Of a stretch of DNA of 64,000 nt, positions 59,601-64,000 are shown piece after piece. This DNA comes from Rotaria socialis. Lineage: Eukaryota > Rotifera > Eurotatoria > Philodinida > Philodinidae. The notes below the pieces were generated by a model, which was not told the DNA's origin, made no database searches, and saw nothing but the letters and a program-made list of their open reading frames with translations. Positions within the stretch are counted from its first letter, which is position 1. Every line of letters starts with the position of its first letter. The translations under genes were made by a program, and so were the position numbers. The DNA lies in contig CAJNYU010000038.1 in NCBI GenBank assembly GCA_905331475.1, forward strand, positions 306,321-370,320. The letters are read 5' to 3'.

Positions 59601-60894
59601 TTCTCTACAATGACTTATATGTAACCAACGTTTAAATGCATGTAAGTAGTATTCTCGCTTTCAGCCTCAAGGAATTATATAGAAAATCCTATTTAATACT
59701 ATAAAGTAATAACATCATATAAAATTAATGATTTATACAAAATTCTTTTAACACTAAACTACTAGAGTTTAAAGCACGAGGAATCTACTGGAGTTTTTAT
59801 GTATAAATGCCCAATAAATAATAAGCTCCTATTGAAATTCTTTTTTTTTGGTACATCCAGAGAAAACTTCTTATTTACTTTACATAATAATAACCCATAG
59901 AGATCACCGTATTTAAAGTTAGTTATACGTTTCAAAAGATTACCATATTTCATAATCATTAGTTCTCTATTTCGAGTGAAAAAAACACTAGAAAGAAGTC
60001 ATTTTCATTTCAAAGATATACAAATGTATATAATTATATCTAATAATAAGTTAAAATTATTAACTTCTAATTTTATGCAAGCCGTTCGATGACAATGAAA
60101 TCAATGACAAACATATTTTACACATTCTTTCTTTTTCTTTCGCTTGATCCTACCAAAAGTGAAAAAAAACACAAACGAAAAGAATTCTTACCATGTATTG
60201 CCACAATTTTTAAGTCCATATACAAATGGCACATGTTGAGTTGCTGGCGCTAATGTACGACGAGTTGATTTTCGTCGAATATCTACACGTGTTAAAGAAT
60301 GTTTTCTTTGTTCATTCGAATTGTTATTCATTCCTGCTGATTGATTTGGATTTTTAAATGCGATTGGTGAAGTCACATTATTCAAATTTTGTTCATTCGT
60401 ATTATTTATATTTGATATTTGATAATCAGACAATTTTTTTGTCGATGGGAAATTCATTAAACGTTTTAAACGTGAAAAAAATGAGCGTCGTGATTTTGAT
60501 GTATTCGATAGAACAGATTCATAACCAGATGATGATGATGATGATACAGTTGTATTTGTTTTATAGTACAATGCTGAATCAGATGGCAATGGTTCATTTG
60601 ATATTGGTGAATATGAATGTGTTGTCAATGGTAATACATTAGAAACAAAATCAACAGTACCATATTGCATTGAGCCCAATGTAAGTATATGATGGTGAAG
60701 CGCATTATTATTATTGTTGTTGTTGCTATTTATCGATGAAGATTTACTGTAAAGAGAAGCAGATAATAGTAATAATAATAATAATTAGAAAATAAAATAG
60801 TTTACCTGCCAACTACATCTGCAGCATCACGTTGTTTCTTAGCATTGTACGAAGCAAAATCTGTACTAGCAGCATTGACACAATGCTGAACCAT
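56689..60894 (-). CDS. Ubiquitin carboxyl-terminal hydrolase, USP31/USP43-like
   Basis: Multi-exon gene of about 1,000 residues. It begins MVQHCVNAASTDFASYN (exon at 60894), with a Ser-rich N-terminal region (KSRRSFFSRLKRLMNFPS). The Cys box GLKNCGNT|CFINAIVQCL is split by a long intron between about 60190 and 59510. NEQNDAQEFLLFL follows. The His box lies in CNHRGSMSNGHYT with the adjoining AYCKNSVTEKWFCYDD, and the domain ends AYILFYRCRD. The catalytic Cys, His and the following acidic pair are all present. CxxC pairs (QCNQCK near 58910; CTHCRR near 57800) form the zinc ribbon in the fingers. A Pro/Ser-rich tail follows. The expected role is ubiquitin removal; substrate unknown. Confidence 0.88.
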
Positions 60895-61604
60895 GCTTTT
60901 TTTATTATAATTAATAAAACATATGAAAGAACAAATGTGATCGTCTTTCAATCCATGGTAAAAAAAAGAGAAAAGAACAAGTAAATAAACAAGTATTGAG
61001 TAGTATTATACCACAAAAAAATATGTCACCTTACTCAACAACATTGATTATAGATGTCATTAATTCATATATTTTATTCATTTTTAATTGCAAACTATTT
61101 TTCATTTTTATGTATGTTCGGCGAATAATATCAGTTGATTCATATTGTAGACTTGCTCATTCGAATGAGTAATCGTATGACATCTTGTGACATCTGCAGT
61201 ATTTTAGGAATTTGAAGGCAATCTAATGTGAAATAAACTTTCCGGTGCTTGAGATACTTGTAATATGTCTATTTATGCTTGAAAGATAGATGTACGATAT
61301 GTTACTGAGATTATACTGTTGTTAAATGCTATAAGAAACATAGCTATGTATCTAGGTAACAATTTTATATGATGAGATACCATTTAACATAGGAAAAAGT
61401 GTTTTTCTACGATTGGTGAAAATTCAAAATTTAAATAAAATTTGAGGAAACATTTCTTCTTTTTTCTTTTTCTCCTCTTGAATGAATGCATCAGCAATAA
61501 TTATCACTTGATGATATGCGACATTCAATGAAAAAAAAGAATTTATAATACATTGTAACAACAAAACTCTCTCAGTTTTTCTATGAGACAATAAAGCGTG
61601 AAGT
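60895..61604. other. Intergenic, nothing recognised
   Basis: Divergent region between the USP gene and the small secreted gene. AT-rich, without recognisable sites. Confidence 0.45.
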
Positions 61605-61916
61605 ATGACATATTTTATTTTCTGCGTAGTTTTATTTTCATTTCTATTTCCATCATGGATTCAATGTCAATCCGGAGCCTTCAATCCAGTTACCGGTCGA
61701 ATAGACAACCTTACATATGACTTATATTACCGAATGGTGAGTGAACCTGATTGCCTGGCACTTTGTCTGAAATATACATCATCAACATGTTATGCTGTTT
61801 CTTATGAAAGTTTTCTTCAAGAATGTCGAATTATAACACAACCCATTCCATCGACGTTTATTCCAGATCAATTATTTCTTAATTGGCGATCATTTATTCT
61901 AAAACAAGACTCATAA
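61605..61916 (+). CDS. Small secreted PAN/apple-like protein
   Basis: Intronless, 103 residues. A signal peptide (MTYFIFCVVLFSFLFPSWIQCQS) is followed by one short domain with CLALCLKYTSSTCYAVSY and ECRIITQ. The C-x3-C...C...C spacing and the aromatic after the third Cys resemble a PAN/apple fold, usually a carbohydrate- or protein-binding extracellular module. There is no membrane segment besides the signal. The assignment rests on the cysteine pattern only. Confidence 0.6.
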   Translation: MTYFIFCVVLFSFLFPSWIQCQSGAFNPVTGRIDNLTYDLYYRMVSEPDCLALCLKYTSSTCYAVSYESFLQECRIITQPIPSTFIPDQLFLNWRSFILKQDS

Positions 61917-63102
61917 ACATATATATTCTTTTTGAAAAGAAATAAATATAAAACCTTTTCATTAATCATTTCTTATAGAAACTATCGCGAAGACCTATGA
62001 CTACGCAATCGAATGCAATATTTGCATTCTAGAAATCACAAATAGCGCTCACCCTACGGATTCACTGACCCTTTCCTGAAAGAATAAGAATGGTACTTCA
62101 TTGTGAATTACAAAAGCAGTCTATGATGAACTTGTAGGGAGTTTGTTTCGGAAGATATTTATGCAACAGAGTAATTAATTCAGTCGTGATTTATTGCCTT
62201 ATTCAACAAGTAACGCGACCTTAGTGTCGCTAATCCTCTACTAAAAGGAGATGAGCATTTAAAAAGCAAAAACGCTTACGTGAGACACTTCAGATAATTC
62301 CCTGGTCGAACAATACAGTTTGTACATGGCCGTGAAACGTTAAATACGGCCCCTATCTGATGACAGTATTCAATCGCCCGGATTATAGCTTGGTAATAAT
62401 TGTAACGGAAAAAATGACTGATAGCTAAGCTTCGATAGAAAACCTACATGTAAGTATCATCAAACAATACTTTTTTTAAGTGCTATTTATGTATACAAAG
62501 TGACTAGAGTGAAATAAGGTGCGTCGGAACTAATGAAGCTTGGAGAACGTTCAGCAAAATTTCAATAAGCTCGATATAAAATAAAGAAAAACAGTCATCC
62601 AAGAGAGCTATCATCGAAATACTTCGTTTCAGTGATCCTATAACTCAAACTAGTCTTGACACTATAGAAACCTAACAGGAATCTACACTCATAGATTACA
62701 GACCTAATCAATTACTGTTTTTTTATTACGACTTCCGTTCGGCTTATCTAATTTTTGCTCAATTTCATTTGAGCTCATTTCGGTCCGGTTCGTTCTCGCT
62801 CCGTGGTGCAAATATATGCATTCCAGTGTGTATGTTCAAAGATAAAAGATTCTGACACTTACTTGATTCAATTAAAATCCCACTTTCAATTCAGAAAACA
62901 ACTAAACTTATTAATGCTTTTTCGATATATATAGATTCCAGATATTTTAAGTGAGCTAGGCAAAGTGTTTCATGGTGTTGTTGCGCAAAAGCTAGTAGAT
63001 TGACGCCATTTTAGACAATCGTTGCAAATTTTCTAATCTAGAGGGTGCGTAAATATTCTGAAAGTTGTCAAACAGTGTAGCCTTAATTAGAATAGCTTTT
63101 CT

Positions 63103-63162
63103 GAGTGAGCGGCTAGTCATTCGTCGGCGTCCCGAAGAGGAGCCACCACGGCTAGCCGCCTC
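63103..63162. repeat. Hairpin repeat, copy 1
   Basis: GTGAGCGGCTAGTCATTCGT on the left and CACGGCTAGCCGCCTC on the right give GCGGCTAG/CTAGCCGC arms. The interior is GC-rich for this window. A related copy lies 466 bp downstream. Confidence 0.6.
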
Positions 63163-63568
63163 AATTATTAATGTGCTTCGTTCTTGTGATTGGGGTGTTC
63201 CATTCAAATGTTGCATCATTCAATGTTCACTGTGCTAGAATTTGTAAGATTAAACCAAAAAGAATTTTCAAATCCACGCGCATCAACAGTTACAGGGTCT
63301 GTTGATTTTGGATTTATTTGCACCTTTACTGAACTGCTTACAATTTTTAGCTGGATAAGCCTGAATAAAGTCTTCATGCTTACAATAAACTGCTGACACA
63401 CTTCATGTAAACCACATGAAACATCCAATATCCTGGAGTTGAAACCCATCTACGGCATGGAGTATACAGAAATAATTACTTCATGAAATGCCTTGTAGTG
63501 CAATATTTCAACAAAAGTAACTGTTTTTACGCTAAGATTTTCTAAATCAATGAAACAATAATACAGGC

Positions 63569-63629
63569 ATGTGAGCGACTAGTCGTTCGTCGGAGCCTCT
63601 ATGGGCGCCACTCATGGCTAGCCGTTTCC
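63569..63629. repeat. Hairpin repeat, copy 2
   Basis: GTGAGCGACTAGTCGTTCGT and ATGGCTAGCCGTTTC parallel copy 1, with the same length and position of arms. The interiors differ more than the arms. Confidence 0.6.
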
Positions 63630-64000
63630 ATAAAATCCGAAATACGTAAAAAAAGACTATTAGTAGCTACTCCTATAAGACCTTGAATATAGACACAATA
63701 TATCTATCATTCTCATCATCACAGAGTCGCACACTTTCGGAACAGTACATTATGCAACAATCTCTAACGGAAGATGCGATGCGCTAAATTTCGTCAATTC
63801 ATTATGAACTAGATCGAACTGGAAAAATCACAAAGCATTAGTTGCACGCCTAAGCTAAATCAGTTTTTTTCCTGGAATCAAGAAGTTGATTAGTTAAGGA
63901 TACTACATTCAAATATCCATCTGCAAAAGAAAAATACTTTCAATCGAATTTTTAGTTACTCATAAATTTCCTTCATTTTAATAAGTAGCTCTATTTTTCG

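Larger units (their letters stand above)
61917..64000. other. No supported gene; pair of short related hairpins
   Basis: Short frames only. Two related hairpins at 63103-63162 and 63569-63629 are listed separately. Confidence 0.5.

Noticed and set aside
1..64000. CRISPR arrays, rRNA genes, bacterial operons and Shine-Dalgarno sites
   Set aside because: The window is eukaryotic with spliced genes. No regularly spaced direct repeats with unique spacers and no rRNA sequence were seen.

Overview
The window looks like nuclear DNA of a bdelloid rotifer. It is AT-rich, its genes are split by many very short GT-AG introns (about 50-70 nt), and they encode typical animal proteins (SCAI, RP2, SSNA1, annexin, CFAP53, opsin, USP). 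Interspersed (TGTGGG)n tracts match the telomere repeat that I recall being reported for Adineta. Degraded ADP-ribosyltransferase/TPR and ionotropic glutamate receptor copies fit the same picture. The species cannot be named from sequence alone.

Positions 1-24,000 are gene-poor and look subtelomeric or rearranged. They hold a RING/TRAF-like gene cut by the left edge (1-2159) and a second, 5'-truncated copy of it (15620-17772) that carries a 531-bp MITE-like insertion inside an exon. A three-exon lysine-rich gene of unknown function lies at 4851-7195. Two copies of one signal-peptide exon lie at 9144 and 19605. A roughly 250-bp-arm palindrome (18485-19019) carries a hammerhead-ribozyme-like core in each arm; it runs into an assembly gap (19020-19424), which is followed by telomere-like repeats. 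A decayed ART/TPR relic follows, then an opsin gene with an in-frame TGA near its start.

Positions 24,700-51,000 are gene-dense: SCAI (-), RP2 (-), SSNA1 (+), a lipocalin (-), a CDR2/BICDL-like coiled-coil gene (-), two iGluR pseudogene copies (-), annexin (+), CFAP53 (-), a Pitchfork-like gene (+), a CCDC169-like gene (+), HSBP1 (-), a 2H phosphoesterase-like gene (+, frameshifted) and a deoxynucleoside kinase (+). Several encode cilium or basal-body proteins. Two ciliary pairs are head-to-head (RP2/SSNA1 and CFAP53/Pitchfork-like) with about 300 bp between start codons. One of these promoters holds a perfect RFX X-box match and the other an imperfect one.

Positions 51,000-64,000 hold a foldback element, an ART-TPR gene broken by four stops and a frameshift, a 615-bp terminal-inverted-repeat element with a FLYWCH-like remnant, a USP31/USP43-like deubiquitinase gene (-), a small secreted PAN/apple-like gene (+), and about 2 kb of unannotated sequence with a pair of related hairpins.
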